In this document: one piece after another, positions 5,084 to 5,866 of the stretch
How positions within the stretch are numbered: the stretch's first letter is position 1
How the letters are laid out: each line of letters begins with the position of its first letter
Assembly: GCA_905479535.1 (NCBI GenBank)
Contig: CAJQMW010000040.1
Location: 1-5,866, forward strand
Direction: 5' to 3'
DNA: 5,866 bases
Origin: an uncultured Maribacter sp.
GTDB taxonomy: Bacteria; Bacteroidota; Bacteroidia; Flavobacteriales; Flavobacteriaceae
Position numbers and translations under genes: made by a program
The notes under the pieces: generated by a model
Told to the model about the DNA's origin: nothing
Database searches by the model: none
Seen by the model: the letters and a program-made list of their open reading frames with translations, nothing else

Positions 5084-5866
5084 ATGAAAAACATCATAAT
5101 TACCTATATCTTTCTTTTTACCCTTTTCGGAATTGCCCAAGAAAACCAAACCTATCAAAAACCCCCAAAAGAAATACTGGATCTTGTTGAAGCTCCCTTG
5201 GCACCTTCTGTTTTGATAAGTGATGATGGGGAATACATGGTGATGCTGTACCGAAATTATTACAAATCTATTGCGGAACTATCCGAAACGGAGCTACGTT
5301 TGGCCGGCTTACGAATAAATCCCAAGACCAACATTGGTAGTAGGACAAACTATTACAACAACATCAAAATAAAGGCTCCCAAGGCCAAAACACCTACCCA
5401 AATTAACGGGTTACCAGAGAATCCAAGATTAGCCAATTTCAAATGGTCTCCGGACCAAACCAAAATAGCTGTGACCAATACGACCGAAGATGGTGTGGCC
5501 ATTTGGGTATTGGATTTGGAAAAGGCTTCAGTTTCAAAAATTACTGATTCCAATGTGAATGCCAATATGGGCGATGTGATAAATTGGTTCAAGGACGGAG
5601 AAAGTCTCTTAGTGAAGATGTTGCCAAGGGATAGAAAAGAATTGATAAACACTTCCGAAGCGGTTCCCGTAGGGCCCACTATCTCCTCCAATGATGGCAA
5701 AAAAGCACAGAACCGAACCTATCAAGATTTATTAAAGAATCCCAATGATGAATTTAATTTTGAACAATTGGCCCTTTCCGAACTTCACAGGATAGAATTA
5801 GATGGGTCACAGTCGCTTTGGAAAGAAAAAAACATGTACACCAACATCAGTTTTTCACCTGATGGA
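5084..5866 (+). CDS. Secreted S9 family peptidase, glutamyl-endopeptidase-like (S9D), N-terminal part
   Basis: The first 261 codons of a prolyl-oligopeptidase-family protein run off the right edge; family members are about 800 residues, so the C-terminal alpha/beta-hydrolase domain with the Ser-Asp-His triad is outside the window. Residues 1-18 are a signal peptide: Lys2, a hydrophobic core IIITYIFLFTLF, and probable signal-peptidase I cleavage after GIA18. The protein is therefore exported, probably to the periplasm. What follows is the start of the beta-propeller: PPKEILDLVEAPLAPSV (27-43), LAGLRINPKTNIGSR (73-87), WSPDQTKIAV (121-130), VGPTISSNDGKKAQNRTYQD (196-215), LLKNPNDEFNF (216-226) and SFSPDG (256-261). 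These match the N-terminal pattern I associate with the plant chloroplast glutamyl peptidase (CGEP)/S9D branch rather than DPP-IV. Activity and specificity cannot be judged without the catalytic domain. The ATG is supported by the signal peptide starting at it. No Shine-Dalgarno is present; the leader is A-rich. Confidence 0.9.
   Translation, partial: MKNIIITYIFLFTLFGIAQENQTYQKPPKEILDLVEAPLAPSVLISDDGEYMVMLYRNYYKSIAELSETELRLAGLRINPKTNIGSRTNYYNNIKIKAPKAKTPTQINGLPENPRLANFKWSPDQTKIAVTNTTEDGVAIWVLDLEKASVSKITDSNVNANMGDVINWFKDGESLLVKMLPRDRKELINTSEAVPVGPTISSNDGKKAQNRTYQDLLKNPNDEFNFEQLALSELHRIELDGSQSLWKEKNMYTNISFSPDG

Noticed and set aside
5353..5700. 115-codon minus-strand open frame
   Set aside because: It lies wholly within the peptidase coding region on the opposite strand, where the signal peptide and S9D motifs leave no doubt about the real frame.

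Overview
The window looks like chromosomal DNA from a marine Flavobacteriaceae-type member of the Bacteroidota (Zobellia/Maribacter-like in feel; the genus cannot be fixed from sequence alone). The reasons are an AT-leaning composition, AT-rich intergenic DNA with TAnnTTTG-like -7 elements, no clear Shine-Dalgarno sequences before most starts, and a gene set typical of that group. It reads as core housekeeping DNA rather than an accessory island.

Layout. Positions 1-415 (minus) hold the N-terminal part of a 2-oxo acid dehydrogenase E2 with one lipoyl domain, running off the left edge. Positions 505-1125 (minus) are recR. Divergent from recR, 1195-2667 (plus) encodes a sodium:solute symporter of the SSF family. 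It converges on a small CoA-binding-domain protein at 2762-3121 (minus). A 379-bp gap (3122-3500) contains no convincing gene but has two strong perfect hairpins with plus-strand T-runs. Positions 3501-4511 (minus) encode a ketoacyl-ACP synthase III with an intact Cys-His-Asn triad. A 572-bp divergent gap (4512-5083) contains a 162-bp unit bounded by 23-bp inverted repeats. Positions 5084-5866 (plus) are the first 261 codons of a secreted S9 peptidase resembling the glutamyl endopeptidase (S9D) group, running off the right edge.

The genes do not form one pathway. E2 belongs to branched-chain or related 2-oxo acid oxidation, which yields acyl-CoA. KAS III condenses an acyl-CoA primer with malonyl-ACP, and branched primers from a branched-chain dehydrogenase are a known source of iso-fatty acids in this phylum; that link is biochemical inference, not operon evidence. 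RecR is DNA repair, the symporter imports an unknown solute, and the peptidase is probably periplasmic.

I found no defence, CRISPR, phage or biosynthetic system. The most interesting signals are non-coding: the hairpin-bounded unit upstream of the peptidase, and two plus-facing terminator hairpins lying where no plus-strand gene exists.
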